From Paenibacillus sp. R14(2021) (GTDB lineage: Bacteria; Bacillota; Bacilli; Paenibacillales; Paenibacillaceae): a stretch of DNA of 64,000 bases. The stretch covers positions 5,901,001-5,965,000 of the forward strand of contig NZ_CP080269.1 in NCBI RefSeq assembly GCF_019431355.1. Direction: 5' to 3'. The position numbers were made by a program, and so were the translations under genes. How positions within the stretch are numbered: the first letter of the stretch is position 1; every line of letters begins with the position of its first letter. The notes under the pieces are model-generated. The model was not told where the DNA came from. It worked only from the letters and a program-made list of their open reading frames with translations, and did no database searches. Below, one piece after another: positions 41,636 through 51,301 of this stretch.

Positions 41636-42753
41636 CGAAACAGCAAGCAGAAGGCCGGTCCTGCGCCGGCTGCGGCGTAAAGCTGCAGACCGAATCTGTA
41701 GACCAGCTCGGTTACATTCCGGAAGGGGCACTAGCCAAAGAACCGCCGGTTTGCCAGCGGTGCTTCCGCATTAAGAATTATAATGAAGCGGCCTCCGTCG
41801 CCATTGATCAGGACGACTTCCTGAAGCTGCTGAGCGGCATTGCCGGCACGAACAGCCTTGTCGTGCATATCGTGGATTTGTTCGATTTTGAAGGCAGCTT
41901 GATTTCCGGTCTCCAGCGGTTCGTCGGCAATAATCCCGTGCTGCTTGTCGTGAACAAGATCGATTTGCTGCCGAAGAGCATTAACCCGAACCGGCTGCTC
42001 AATTGGGTGCAGAAGCAGACCAAGGCGCAGGGCCTAAAGGTCGTGGATATCGTCCTCTGTTCGGCGAAGCGGAATATCGGCTTCGAGCGCGTCATTGAAT
42101 CAATCGGCAGACATCGCGGCGACCGGAATGTATATGTGGTCGGGGCGACGAATGTGGGCAAGTCTACGCTTATTAACAGGTTAATCCATGACTACAGCGA
42201 CTTGGAACGCGAGCTCACGACATCCCGTTACCCGGGAACGACGCTTGACGCGGTTCATATTCCGCTTGATGACGGCAAGGAAATCATTGATACGCCGGGC
42301 ATCGTCTACATGCATCGGATGACGGAAATCGTTCCGCGCGACGTGCTGGGCGCGCTGCTGCCGGACAAACCGATTAAGCAGCTCGTCTATCAATTGAACG
42401 AAGGGCAGACGCTGTTTTTCGGTGCGCTGGCGCGGTTTGATTTTATCGAAGGGGAACGTCAATCCTTCTCGCTTTATGTATCCAATGCGCTTCAGGTGCA
42501 TCGGACGAAGCTGGAACGGGCGGACGAGCTGTTCGCGGAACATAAAGGCGAGATGCTTGCGCCGCCGTCACGGGAGCAGCTGGAAGAAATGCCTGCGTGG
42601 ACACGCCATCGGCTGAATATTCGCCGCGGCACCGACACGGATATCTTCGTCTCGGGTTTGGGGTGGATTCATGTGAATGGCGCCAGCGGAGCTCTGATTG
42701 ACATGCACGTACCCAAGGGCATTCGCGTCCTAACCCGCGAGGCGCTTATCTAA
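41632..42753 (+). CDS. yqeH: Ribosome biogenesis GTPase YqeH
   Basis: 373 residues; ATGA overlap with yqeG. An N-terminal zinc finger (CAGCGVK, then CQRCFRIKN) precedes a circularly permuted GTPase: G4 (VVNKIDLLPKS) and G5 (LCSAKRN) come before G1 (GATNVGKSTLIN), G2 and G3 (IIDTPG). YqeH is needed for 30S subunit assembly in B. subtilis. It lies in the conserved yqeG-yqeH-aroE order. Confidence 0.95.
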   Translation: MTKQQAEGRSCAGCGVKLQTESVDQLGYIPEGALAKEPPVCQRCFRIKNYNEAASVAIDQDDFLKLLSGIAGTNSLVVHIVDLFDFEGSLISGLQRFVGNNPVLLVVNKIDLLPKSINPNRLLNWVQKQTKAQGLKVVDIVLCSAKRNIGFERVIESIGRHRGDRNVYVVGATNVGKSTLINRLIHDYSDLERELTTSRYPGTTLDAVHIPLDDGKEIIDTPGIVYMHRMTEIVPRDVLGALLPDKPIKQLVYQLNEGQTLFFGALARFDFIEGERQSFSLYVSNALQVHRTKLERADELFAEHKGEMLAPPSREQLEEMPAWTRHRLNIRRGTDTDIFVSGLGWIHVNGASGALIDMHVPKGIRVLTREALI

Positions 42754-42801
42754 GCAGGGCATGGATGGTTCATGGAGGTTTGGGGGAGAGTGAGAGGGAC
42801 A

Positions 42802-43665
42802 ATGGGCAACGCGGTGGACAGTCATACCGTGCTATACAGCGTAATCGGCGATCCGATCCGGCATTCTAAATCGCCGATCATGATGAACCGCGCTTTTCGG
42901 GAATGCGGCATTAATGGGGTCTACACCGCCTTTCATATTACGACGGAACGTCTCGGCGATTTCATAGCTGGCGTCAGAGCCATGGGCATTCGAGGCGTTA
43001 ACGTGACGATTCCGCATAAGCTGGATATCATGCCGCTGCTGGATGAAGTTCACGAGAGCGCCCACGCGATCGGAGCCGTAAACACCATTGTCAACAATGA
43101 CGGTCATCTGGTCGGCTATAACACAGATGGGATTGGTTATGTCCGGTCCCTCAAAGAAGAAGTGCAGCCTGATTTGACGGGAGCGCGCGTGCTCATTGTC
43201 GGTGCGGGCGGAGCGACGAGAGGGATACTGTACGCGCTGGCCGGGGAAGGCGTCGCTTCCGTGACCATCTCGAATCGGACGGTTGCCCGCGCGCAGGAGC
43301 TTGCCGACGCATTCCGCGGTCTCGTGCCTTCCATTCGGGCGATTGGCCAAGACGAACTTCGAGATGCTTGCGCCGAGAGCGATATTGTCATTAATACGAC
43401 CTCGCTCGGCATGTACCCGAATGTGGAGGCGACGCCGCTTGAAAGCGTCTGGCTGAGACCGGGAACCGTTGCCAGCGATTTGATCTACAACCCGCTGACG
43501 ACGCGTTTCTTGGCAGAAGCGAAGGAACAGGGCTGCCGTATTCACGGCGGACTTGGTATGTTTATTTATCAAGGCGCTTACGCGTTCGAATATTGGACGG
43601 GACAGCCGGCACCGGCGGCAGCGATGCGGGAAACAGTGCTCGCGGCGCTCCAGTCCAATAGTTAA
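42802..43665 (+). CDS. aroE: Shikimate dehydrogenase
   Basis: 287 residues from ATG 42802 with GAGAGGGA just upstream; the in-frame ATG 42772 has no SD. It reduces 3-dehydroshikimate with NADPH. Shikimate-binding SKSP (residues 22-25), catalytic Lys in NVTIPHK, VNTIVNNDGHLVGYNTDG, the NADP site VLIVGAGGATRGI, and the NRT motif for the phosphate (SNRTVARA) are all present. Operon position is as in B. subtilis. Confidence 0.95.
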   Translation: MGNAVDSHTVLYSVIGDPIRHSKSPIMMNRAFRECGINGVYTAFHITTERLGDFIAGVRAMGIRGVNVTIPHKLDIMPLLDEVHESAHAIGAVNTIVNNDGHLVGYNTDGIGYVRSLKEEVQPDLTGARVLIVGAGGATRGILYALAGEGVASVTISNRTVARAQELADAFRGLVPSIRAIGQDELRDACAESDIVINTTSLGMYPNVEATPLESVWLRPGTVASDLIYNPLTTRFLAEAKEQGCRIHGGLGMFIYQGAYAFEYWTGQPAPAAAMRETVLAALQSNS

Positions 43666-43690
43666 TTTCATGAGAGAAGGAACACAACCT

Positions 43691-43981
43691 ATGTTAACAG
43701 GCAAACAAAAACGTCATTTGCGCTCTCTTGCGCATCATCTTCAGCCTATCTTCCAAGTTGGCAAAGGCGGCACGAACGATCATCTCGTTCGCCATATCGT
43801 AGAAGCCATCGAAATTCGCGAGCTGATCAAAGTTTCCGTGCTCAATAACAGCTCGGACGATCCGCGGGAAGTCGGTCAATGGCTTGCAGAAGAATCCGGC
43901 TCAGAGCTCGTTCAAGTCATCGGCAAAACAATTGTACTCTACAAAGAATCCAAGGATCATAAAACGATCGAGCTTCCCTAA
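43691..43981 (+). CDS. yhbY: YhbY/YqeI-type RNA-binding protein (CRM domain)
   Basis: 96 residues from ATG 43691 with GAAGGA upstream; earlier in-frame starts lie inside aroE. The CRM fold carries the family signature LTGKQKRHLRSLAHHLQPIFQVGKGG and EAIEIRELIKVSVLNNS. YhbY proteins bind pre-50S ribosomal particles. It lies 25 bases after aroE in the conserved order. Confidence 0.93.
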   Translation: MLTGKQKRHLRSLAHHLQPIFQVGKGGTNDHLVRHIVEAIEIRELIKVSVLNNSSDDPREVGQWLAEESGSELVQVIGKTIVLYKESKDHKTIELP

Positions 43982-44022
43982 GAGGGCTTGCTTGTAGATG
44001 GATGCGAGAGGAGCTTCGGCTA

Positions 44023-44616
44023 GTGACAAAAGTAGGATTTATGGGGGGCACGTTCGACCCCGTTCATTACGGACATCTGCTAGCTGCCGAGACGGCAAGG
44101 GAAGCATGCGGCCTGGACGAGATTTGGTTCTTCCCATCCGGACAGCCGCCGCTGAAGGATAATGGTCCTCAAGCGGAAGGCGCTGCACGGCTCGAAATGG
44201 TATACCGGGCGATCGATTTTCAACCTCATTTCCGCGCAATGGACGTTGAACTGGAGCGGGAAGGTATCAGCTTCACGATCGATACGATCAAGTCGCTGCA
44301 TGCGTTGTACCCTGGCCGAACCTTCAGCATCATTATCGGAACCGACCGCGTCAACGATCTGCCGCAATGGCACGAGATCGAAGAACTGGCCGATCTGGTC
44401 TCATTCATCGGCGTGACACGTGCAGGCGAAGTCTTCCAGTTGGAAGGACTGCCGGCATTCATCACAGAAAAGTTGACGATTGTGGAGATGCCGCTGATTG
44501 AGATATCCTCAACGGATATCCGGGCGCGAATTGCTTCGGGCCGTTCCATTCGATTTATGGTACCGGAGAAGGTGCATTCGTTCATCCGAAGGAATAGACT
44601 CTATGAATCGGAATGA
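44023..44616 (+). CDS. nadD: Nicotinate-nucleotide adenylyltransferase
   Basis: 197 residues from GTG 44023, 9 bases behind GAGAGGAG; ATG 44002 precedes that SD. Nucleotidyltransferase motif GGTFDPVHYGHLLAAE near the N-terminus and the C-terminal ISSTDIRARIASGRSIRFMVPEKV (ISSTxIR) identify NadD, which joins NaMN and ATP to NaAD. The end overlaps the yqeK start by 14 bases, so translation is probably coupled. Confidence 0.95.
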   Translation: MTKVGFMGGTFDPVHYGHLLAAETAREACGLDEIWFFPSGQPPLKDNGPQAEGAARLEMVYRAIDFQPHFRAMDVELEREGISFTIDTIKSLHALYPGRTFSIIIGTDRVNDLPQWHEIEELADLVSFIGVTRAGEVFQLEGLPAFITEKLTIVEMPLIEISSTDIRARIASGRSIRFMVPEKVHSFIRRNRLYESE

Positions 44617-45178
44617 GATGATGGCGGCTGTCCAGGCCGAGATGCCCGCGCGGCGCTGGAAGCATACGCTCGGCGTAATGGAAACTTCGATCGTGCTCGC
44701 AGAGCGCTTCGGCGGCGATCCTGTGAGAGCGGAGCAAGCGGCTATTCTTCATGATGTCGCGAAGTACTGGGCGACGTCGCGCATGGAAACGATTATTCGT
44801 GAACAAGCACTGCCGGTTGAGCTTCTTCGCTTCGATAAAGAATTATGGCATGCGCCGGTCGGGGCATTCATCGCAGAACGCGACTACGGCATATCCGATA
44901 TTGAAATCTTGGATGCGATCCGCTTCCATACATCAGGCCGCGAGGGTATGACCTTGATGGACAAAATCGTGTGCTTAGCCGACTATATGGAGCCGGGACG
45001 CGATTTTCCCGGTGTCGATCGCATCCGAGAATTGGCAATGCAGCATTTGGATCAGGCACTGCTGGCCGGATTTGATTCCACGATTTCCTTCCTGCTACAG
45101 CAGGGCAAGCGGATCTTTCCGCTTACGATTGCAGCTCGGAACGATTTACTACTTCACCTCAAGGAGGCTGGGCAATGA
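44603..45178 (+). CDS. yqeK: HD-domain phosphohydrolase YqeK (diadenosine tetraphosphatase type)
   Basis: 191 residues from ATG 44603, 9 bases after AAGGA, inside the end of nadD. HD-domain metal ligands: His in WKHTLGV, the HD pair in AAILHDVAKYW, His in ELWHAPVGAF, and Asp in VCLADYMEPGRDF. YqeK enzymes cleave Ap4A symmetrically to ADP. The stop overlaps rsfS (ATGA). Confidence 0.93.
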   Translation: MNRNEMMAAVQAEMPARRWKHTLGVMETSIVLAERFGGDPVRAEQAAILHDVAKYWATSRMETIIREQALPVELLRFDKELWHAPVGAFIAERDYGISDIEILDAIRFHTSGREGMTLMDKIVCLADYMEPGRDFPGVDRIRELAMQHLDQALLAGFDSTISFLLQQGKRIFPLTIAARNDLLLHLKEAGQ

Positions 45179-45522
45179 CATTGAACCCAGAAGGACTGCT
45201 GCAAGTTGTAGTTGCAGCTGCAGAAGAGAAGAAAGCACACAACATCGTAGCGTTGGATTTGAAAAACATTTCGCTCGTCGCGGACTATTTCGTAATCTGC
45301 CACGGGAATTCCGACGTTCAGGTTCAGGCGATCACGACGGAGATTCGCAAGCAAGCAGAATCCCGCGGCGTTCGCGTCCGCGGAATCGAAGGCACGGACA
45401 GCGGCAGATGGGTACTCGTCGACATCGGTGATGTCGTCGTGCACATTTTCCACCGCGACGAACGTGAATATTACAATATTGAACGACTTTGGTCCGATGC
45501 GAAGGTTGTGGAATTTGCATGA
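45175..45522 (+). CDS. rsfS: Ribosomal silencing factor RsfS
   Basis: 115 residues, translationally coupled to yqeK. The DUF143 fold shows DLKNISLVADYFVICHGNSDVQVQAI, EGTDSGRWVLVDIGDVVVHIFHRDEREYYNIERLW. RsfS binds L14 on the 50S subunit and blocks joining with 30S when nutrients are low. Its stop overlaps the next start. Confidence 0.95.
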   Translation: MTLNPEGLLQVVVAAAEEKKAHNIVALDLKNISLVADYFVICHGNSDVQVQAITTEIRKQAESRGVRVRGIEGTDSGRWVLVDIGDVVVHIFHRDEREYYNIERLWSDAKVVEFA

Positions 45523-46460
45523 GCCTTATCGCAGGCACGATCATGAATCTCAGGGTGGCACGTGAAGTGTCGCCCTACGGGTATTTTCTGACCGACGGCG
45601 AAGCGGAAGTACTGATGCACTACACCGAAATCGTCGGCAAACGCCCAAAAATCGATAATTCGTATGATGTCTTTCTTTTTTTTGATTCCGAGGACCGCAT
45701 CGCAGCGACCATGAAGACGCCGCTGATCCAACTTGGTCAAGTCGCAAGGCTGGCCGTTGCGGATATTCATCCGCGAATCGGCGCTTTTCTAGAGATGGGG
45801 CTTGGCAGGCAGCTGCTGCTACCGTTGTCGGAGCAGCCTGAGCTGAAGGAGCTCCGTCCGAAACGCGGCGATGAGGTGCACGTCATTTTGGCACATGACA
45901 AGATCGGCCGCCTCGTCGCGAAGACCGCGTTTGAGGAAGAGCTTGCCGAGCTTGCTTTCCATGCACCGTCTTCCTGGCATAACACGTGGGTCGAAGGCTG
46001 GGTGACCAAGACGCTGAAGATCGGTTCATTCGTGATGGTCGACGGCGGCGTGCTCGGCTTCGGCGCCTATGGGTTTATTCCGGCGGATGATCGGACCCGA
46101 TTGCTGCGTCTCGGCGAGCGGGTTAAGGCACGGGTCACGTTCGTTCGCGAGGACGGGCGTGTGAACCTGTCCATGAACCAGCGCAAGGAAGTCGGCCGAT
46201 TGGAGGATTCCGATCGGATTCTGGCTTTCATCAAGGAGCGTCCGAATGGGTCCATGCCTTATTCTGACGATACGCAGGCCGACATCATCAAGCAGAAATT
46301 CGGCATCAGCAAGGGTGCGTTCAAACGTGCGCTCGGCAAATTGATGCGCGAAGGGCTTGTGACGCAGGACGGAAACTGGACCAAGCTGACCGAACAGGCG
46401 GCGTCGTCGGAGAACAAGGACCATGAGACGAATCAGGCGCAGCCGGGCTCCCCGGAATAA
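45519..46460 (+). CDS. S1-domain RNA-binding protein (CvfB/YitL family)
   Basis: 313 residues from ATG 45519, overlapping rsfS by four bases. There are three S1-like OB folds (N-terminal AGTIMNLRVAREVSPYGYFL; middle; and a canonical one near ERVKARVTFVREDGRVNLSMNQR) and a C-terminal winged helix (FGISKGAFKRALGKLMREGLV). This is the CvfB layout; Staphylococcus CvfB regulates virulence through RNA binding. In B. subtilis the homologue is elsewhere, so its place in this cluster is a difference. The tail is hydrophilic and probably disordered. Confidence 0.88.
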   Translation: MSLIAGTIMNLRVAREVSPYGYFLTDGEAEVLMHYTEIVGKRPKIDNSYDVFLFFDSEDRIAATMKTPLIQLGQVARLAVADIHPRIGAFLEMGLGRQLLLPLSEQPELKELRPKRGDEVHVILAHDKIGRLVAKTAFEEELAELAFHAPSSWHNTWVEGWVTKTLKIGSFVMVDGGVLGFGAYGFIPADDRTRLLRLGERVKARVTFVREDGRVNLSMNQRKEVGRLEDSDRILAFIKERPNGSMPYSDDTQADIIKQKFGISKGAFKRALGKLMREGLVTQDGNWTKLTEQAASSENKDHETNQAQPGSPE

Positions 46461-46477
46461 GGGGGGCTGATCGGAAT

Positions 46478-47233
46478 ATGGAGGCTTATACGCAGTTTGC
46501 AGGCGTCTATGACCGGCTGATGGCGGAGATGCCATACCCGCAATGGCTGGCTTTTGCGGACGCATGCTGGGAGCGGTACGGCAGACCGAAGACGATCGTC
46601 GATCTAGGCTGCGGGACGGGCAGTATCGCCATTCCGCTCGCCCGCTCGGGCTTCAACGTATTCGGCATTGATCTGTCATCGGATATGCTGACGATCGGCC
46701 GCAGCAAGTGGGGTGACGCCGCAGCCGCCGGAAGCGTAACCTGGCTGCAGCAGGATATGACGGAATGGGAAATCGGCGAAGCGGCCGATGCCGTCATTTC
46801 GTTCTGCGACTGTCTTAATTATTTGACCGAAGAGGACGATGTGCTGCGTGCGTTCGCGGCAACGCATCGGGGGCTTAAGCCGGGCGGGCTGTTCCTGTTC
46901 GACGTGCATGCGCCGCGGACGCTGAGCCGCTATGCGGAAGAGCAGCCGTTCGTGCTGGACGAGCCGGATGTGGCCTATATTTGGACCTGCGAGCTGGACG
47001 AGGAACGCGTGGAGATCGAGCATCATTTGACGATCTTTGCTGAAGCGGAAGCCGGCCGGCGCGGCAAATATGCCCGCATCGAGGAAACGCATGTGCAGCG
47101 CGCTTACGACGCGGAATGGCTGCGGGAAGCGCTGCTTGCGACAGGCTTCAAGGCCGTCGAGATGTTTGGGGATTTCAAGCTGGAACCAGCCGATGATGAG
47201 ACGGAACGGTTGTTTTTTGCCGCTGTAAAGTGA
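46478..47233 (+). CDS. Class I SAM-dependent methyltransferase (YqeM-type)
   Basis: 251 residues; ATG behind AAGGGGGG. Motif I is IVDLGCGTGSIAIPLA, with the post-I acidic residue in FGIDLSSDM, and motif IV is AVISFCDCLNYL. It occupies the yqeM position after the rsfS group, and the N-terminal YTQFAGVYDRLMAEMPYPQW is the usual start of that family. Substrate unknown. The leuS promoter begins 39 bases after the stop. Confidence 0.88.
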   Translation: MEAYTQFAGVYDRLMAEMPYPQWLAFADACWERYGRPKTIVDLGCGTGSIAIPLARSGFNVFGIDLSSDMLTIGRSKWGDAAAAGSVTWLQQDMTEWEIGEAADAVISFCDCLNYLTEEDDVLRAFAATHRGLKPGGLFLFDVHAPRTLSRYAEEQPFVLDEPDVAYIWTCELDEERVEIEHHLTIFAEAEAGRRGKYARIEETHVQRAYDAEWLREALLATGFKAVEMFGDFKLEPADDETERLFFAAVK

Positions 47234-47271
47234 AATTTGACTGCTTTTGCAGCTTCTTGGGCGCTTCTTTC

Positions 47272-47301
47272 TTGACATGTGCCGATCGGCTTCATTATAA
47301 T
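47272..47301 (+). promoter_or_regulatory. SigA promoter of leuS
   Basis: TTGACA (47272-47277), an 18-base spacer, and TATAAT (47296-47301), directly upstream of the T-box leader. Confidence 0.85.
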
Positions 47302-47308
47302 CGAACTA

Positions 47309-47660
47309 ACCATTTTTATTTATAGGGAATTCCCTGTAAATGCTGAGGGATTGGAACTTGCACGGCCGGAGTTTCGTCCCGCAATAGGTGTTGAAGAGGA
47401 GCATTAGCTTCGGAACGCTGCGATCAGAGAGCCGGCGGAAGGTGCAAGCCGGACCAGTGTGAAGCGAACTCGCCTTGGAGCCGCATGTGAACAGCCCGCG
47501 ATGGTCATTCGGAGGCTGGCAAGCATGCCGTTTCGCCCGCGTTAAGGGGAAAGAGTGAGCAGCCGGTAAAGCATACCGATCCTGCTAACTAGGGTGGTAC
47601 CACGGGAGCGTAATCCTCTCGTCCCTAGCGATTATCGCTGGGGGCGGGAGGTTTTTTGTT
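47309..47660 (+). promoter_or_regulatory. Leucine T-box riboswitch
   Basis: The leader holds the T-box sequence AGGGTGGTACCACGGG (47591-47606), which pairs with the tRNA acceptor end. Stem I includes GGTGCAAGCCGG, and the specifier loop GAACTCGCC places CTC (47469-47471, Leu) as the codon read by tRNA-Leu. A terminator follows: CCTCTCGTCCCTAGCG (47615-47630) pairs with CGCTGGGGGCGGGAGG (47636-47651) and runs into TTTTTT. Uncharged tRNA-Leu would stabilise the antiterminator and switch leuS on. Confidence 0.92.
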
Positions 47661-47746
47661 TGTACAGGGGTGAACCTGCGCCAGGCGTAAGGTTCGGCGG
47701 CAGCCATTCAACTGCACAGGATAGATAATAGGGAGGCTAATGTAAG

Positions 47747-50185
47747 ATGACACAGGAACGACAAGAACAGCAGGGCTACAACCCGCTAGTCATTGAACCG
47801 AAATGGCAGCGTTATTGGGACGAGAATGCAACATTCAAGACGACGGAGGATGCGGGGAAGCCGAAGTTTTACGCGCTGGATATGTTCCCGTATCCATCGG
47901 GAGCAGGTCTTCACGTCGGTCATCCCGAAGGCTACACCGCGACGGACATCGTGTCGCGCTACAAGCGGATGCGCGGCTACAACGTGCTTCATCCCATGGG
48001 CTGGGACGCCTTCGGACTGCCTGCCGAGCAGCATGCGCTCGATACGGGTGAGCATCCGCGCGAAATTACGGTGAAGAACATTAACAACTTCCGCCGTCAA
48101 ATCAAATCGCTCGGCTTCTCGTACGACTGGGACCGCGAATTCAGCACGACGGATCCGGATTATTACAAGTGGACGCAGTGGATTTTCATCCAGCTGTTCA
48201 ATAAAGGGCTGGCCTACGTTGCGGAAGTGCCGGTGAACTGGTGTCCGGCGCTCGGAACGGTATTGGCGAACGAAGAGGTCATCAACGGCCTCAGCGAACG
48301 GGGCAATCATCCGGTTATCCGCAAGCCGATGCGCCAATGGGTGCTGCGGATTACGGAATACGCGGAGCGTTTGCTCGAGGATTTGGAAGAGCTGGACTGG
48401 ACCGAGAGCATTAAAGACATGCAGCGCAACTGGATCGGCAAATCCAAAGGCGCGGAAGTGACGTTCGCGATCGACGGCCACGATGCGGCGCTTGTCGTCT
48501 TCACGACCCGTCCGGATACGCTGTTCGGCGCATCGTACTGCGTGCTTGCGCCGGAGCATGAGCTCGTCGCGTCCATTACTACGGCTGATCAAGCGGCAGC
48601 CGTGAAGGAATATCAGGAAACGGCTGCGCGCAAGAGCGATTTGGAACGCACGGATCTGAACAAGGACAAATCCGGCGTATTCACGGGTGCTTATGCGATT
48701 AATCCGGTTAACGGCGCGCGCGTGCCGATCTGGATCGCGGATTACGTGCTTGCCGGTTATGGAACGGGCGCCATCATGGCGGTTCCGGGTCATGACCAGC
48801 GCGACTGGGAGTTCGCGAAGCAGTTTGATCTGCCGATCGTGGAAGTTGTCCAAGGCGGCAGCGTGAGCCAAGAAGCTTATGCGGGCGACGGCGCGCATGT
48901 CAACTCCGGCTTCTTGGACGGCTTGACGAACGAAGCGGCGATTGCCCGCGCGATCGAATGGCTGGAAGCGGAAGGCAAGGGCCAAGGCAAAGTGACGTAT
49001 CGTCTGCGCGATTGGCTGTTCAGCCGCCAGCGCTACTGGGGCGAGCCGATTCCAATTCTCCACCTGGAGGACGGCACGATGAAGCCTGTTCCGGACGATC
49101 AGCTTCCGCTTCTGCTGCCGGACGTCGACCAAATCAAGCCGTCTGGCACGGGCGAATCGCCGCTTGCGAACGTAACGGAATGGGTGGAAACGATCGATCC
49201 CGAAACAGGCCTGCGTGCGCGCCGCGAGACGAACACGATGCCGCAATGGGCGGGCAGCTGCTGGTATTACCTGCGGTTCATCGATCCGCATAACGACAAA
49301 GAGCTCTGCTCCAAAGAGAAGCAGAAGGAATGGCTGCCCGTCGATCTGTATATCGGGGGCGCGGAGCATGCGGTGCTTCACTTACTCTACGCGCGCTTCT
49401 GGCATAAAGTGCTGTACGATATCGGAGTCGTAGATACGAAAGAGCCGTTCCATAAGCTCGTCAACCAAGGTATGATACTCGGCACCAACAACGAGAAAAT
49501 GAGTAAATCCCGCGGCAATGTCATCAATCCGGACGATATCGTGGGCGAGTACGGCGCGGATACGCTGCGTATGTACGAAATGTTCATGGGACCGCTCGAA
49601 GCGACGAAGCCGTGGAACACGAACGGCGTCGAAGGGATGTACCGTTTCTTGAGCCGTGTATGGCGGTTGTTCATTGGCGAGAACGGCGAGCTGAGCGAGA
49701 AAATCGGCGGAGAAGCATCTGATGCGTTCAAGCGCACCTGGCACAGAACCGTGAAGAAAGTGACGGACGATTATGAGAATCTGCGCTTCAACACCGCAAT
49801 CAGCCAGCTGATGATTCTCGTCAACGACGCTTATAAAGCAGAATCGCTGCCTCGCGAGGCGGTGGAGCACTTCGTGCAGATGCTGGCTCCGCTTGCGCCG
49901 CATATTTCGGAGGAGCTCTGGTCGAAGCTTGGTCATACCGGTTCACTGACCTATGCGGCATGGCCGGCCTACGAGGAGGCTTGGACAGTCGACCAAGAAG
50001 TTGAAATCGTCGTTCAAGTAAACGGAAAAATCATGGACCGCATTGCCATTGCAGCTGACACCGATGAAGCCGAAATGGAACGCATCGCGAAAGCTTCGGA
50101 CAAAGTTTCCGAAGCCATTGCAGGCAAGACGGTTCGCAAGCTGATTGTCGTGAAGGGCAAGCTCGTTAATATTGTCGTAGGTTAA
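47747..50185 (+). CDS. leuS: Leucyl-tRNA synthetase
   Basis: 812 residues; ATG after AGGGAGGC. Class I synthetase motifs: HIGH-type HVGH in [17 protein letters not shown] and KMSKS in [11 protein letters not shown]. The CP1 editing domain is present ([38 protein letters not shown]). The C-terminal anticodon domain and the short UNE-type tail ([11 protein letters not shown]) are complete. It charges tRNA-Leu. Expression is governed by the leucine T-box. In B. subtilis leuS is not in the comE neighbourhood. Confidence 0.97.
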   Translation: MTQERQEQQGYNPLVIEPKWQRYWDENATFKTTEDAGKPKFYALDMFPYPSGAGLHVGHPEGYTATDIVSRYKRMRGYNVLHPMGWDAFGLPAEQHALDTGEHPREITVKNINNFRRQIKSLGFSYDWDREFSTTDPDYYKWTQWIFIQLFNKGLAYVAEVPVNWCPALGTVLANEEVINGLSERGNHPVIRKPMRQWVLRITEYAERLLEDLEELDWTESIKDMQRNWIGKSKGAEVTFAIDGHDAALVVFTTRPDTLFGASYCVLAPEHELVASITTADQAAAVKEYQETAARKSDLERTDLNKDKSGVFTGAYAINPVNGARVPIWIADYVLAGYGTGAIMAVPGHDQRDWEFAKQFDLPIVEVVQGGSVSQEAYAGDGAHVNSGFLDGLTNEAAIARAIEWLEAEGKGQGKVTYRLRDWLFSRQRYWGEPIPILHLEDGTMKPVPDDQLPLLLPDVDQIKPSGTGESPLANVTEWVETIDPETGLRARRETNTMPQWAGSCWYYLRFIDPHNDKELCSKEKQKEWLPVDLYIGGAEHAVLHLLYARFWHKVLYDIGVVDTKEPFHKLVNQGMILGTNNEKMSKSRGNVINPDDIVGEYGADTLRMYEMFMGPLEATKPWNTNGVEGMYRFLSRVWRLFIGENGELSEKIGGEASDAFKRTWHRTVKKVTDDYENLRFNTAISQLMILVNDAYKAESLPREAVEHFVQMLAPLAPHISEELWSKLGHTGSLTYAAWPAYEEAWTVDQEVEIVVQVNGKIMDRIAIAADTDEAEMERIAKASDKVSEAIAGKTVRKLIVVKGKLVNIVVG

Positions 50186-50199
50186 GCGGCATACCATAC

Positions 50200-50255
50200 A
50201 AAGAGGTGAACGACCTTTTAACGCAAAGCATGCGTTAAGGGCCGTTCACCTCTTT
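50200..50255. terminator. Bidirectional terminator shared by leuS and comER
   Basis: AAAGAGGTGAACG (50200-50212) pairs with CGTTCACCTCTTT (50243-50255), with inner TTAACGCA/TGCGTTAA pairing. The last codons and stop of comER (50235-50237) lie in its downstream arm, so the hairpin doubles as coding sequence. Confidence 0.75.
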
Positions 50256-51074
50256 GCCGTAGAAGGAGACCGCGACGCGTTCCAAATCCTCGTGATATTT
50301 GGCATGCGTCGTCCGGATGACGCTGTTGAATACACCGTCAAGCTCGCGGTCCAAGAGGGCAAGCGCCTGCATAGTGATGCCTCCCGGTACGGCGACGCGT
50401 GCCTGCAATTCCTCCGGCGTCATATCGCCAGAAGTAAGCAGCTGCCCAGTGCCGAGCAGCATCTCGCTTGCAATTACACGGGCCTGCTCACGGGATATTC
50501 CGGTTTCCTCCACTGCCGCATCGATGAACTTCTGTAGCAGAAACGACATGAAAGCAGGTCCGCAGCTGGAGAGATCCGATACAATGCGCGCATGCGCCTC
50601 GTCGATTTGGAGCGGTTCGCTAATATACGAGAGCAATCCGTTCAAGCGAAGGATGTCGGCATCGGTCATCCGGCTGCCGTACATGCAGAGGGCTGTTCCG
50701 CTGCACATGTAATTCGTAATGCTCGGAATGACTTTGGCGACTTTGCAGGGCACCGATTCCTCCAGCTGCTCCAGCAGCACGGGGCTCGTGATCGAGATAA
50801 TGAGCTGATTAGGAAGCAAAGCATCGCGAATGCCGTCGAGCACGTTTTTATATTCAAGCGGCTTTACACAGAGGAAAATGATATCCTGATCGATCACCGC
50901 ATCGCGGTTCAAAGGGACGGCCTGCAGGCCTGGGTGGCGGTCCGCTAAGCAGACGGCCTTGGCGAACGTACGATTGCTGGCTGTAATTTGTGACGGCTTG
51001 AGTGCCCCCGATCCGATAAAGGTATCAATTAGCAGACTGCCCATGCTCCCAATCCCGATAAACCCGACATTCAT
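50235..51074 (-). CDS. comER: ComER, pyrroline-5-carboxylate reductase-like protein
   Basis: 279 residues from the ATG at 51074 with TAGGAGGGA upstream. An N-terminal Rossmann fold (MNVGFIGIGSMGSLLIDTFI) and a C-terminal dimerisation domain (SDLSSCGPAFMSFLLQKFIDAA, VAVPGGITMQALALLD) resemble ProC. In B. subtilis comER lies divergently from the comE operon, as here; its role in competence is doubtful, and sporulation or biofilm links have been reported. It may be a genuine reductase. Confidence 0.9.
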   Translation of the reverse strand: MNVGFIGIGSMGSLLIDTFIGSGALKPSQITASNRTFAKAVCLADRHPGLQAVPLNRDAVIDQDIIFLCVKPLEYKNVLDGIRDALLPNQLIISITSPVLLEQLEESVPCKVAKVIPSITNYMCSGTALCMYGSRMTDADILRLNGLLSYISEPLQIDEAHARIVSDLSSCGPAFMSFLLQKFIDAAVEETGISREQARVIASEMLLGTGQLLTSGDMTPEELQARVAVPGGITMQALALLDRELDGVFNSVIRTTHAKYHEDLERVAVSFYGKEVNGP

Positions 51075-51301
51075 CGCAATCCCTCCTAAGCGCTGTTGAT
51101 GCAACAGCACGGCTTCAACAGCTTTTTGCAGATGCGGCTTCCTGACCCATACGGTTATCGCTTATCGGTACCGGAATGGGCTTACGAACAAACGTGTGTC
51201 ATTATCATGCTCTTGCTACATTATGCGGGCGGGCAAGGCCGACATGACATTTTCAGAAAAATTTTGGACGGAAGGTCCGTCCTGAGAGGTTGGCGTTTCA
51301 T

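Noticed and set aside
47786-49381. 531-codon open frame antisense to leuS
   Set aside because: Shadow of a certain gene; Arg/His/Val-rich with no domain.
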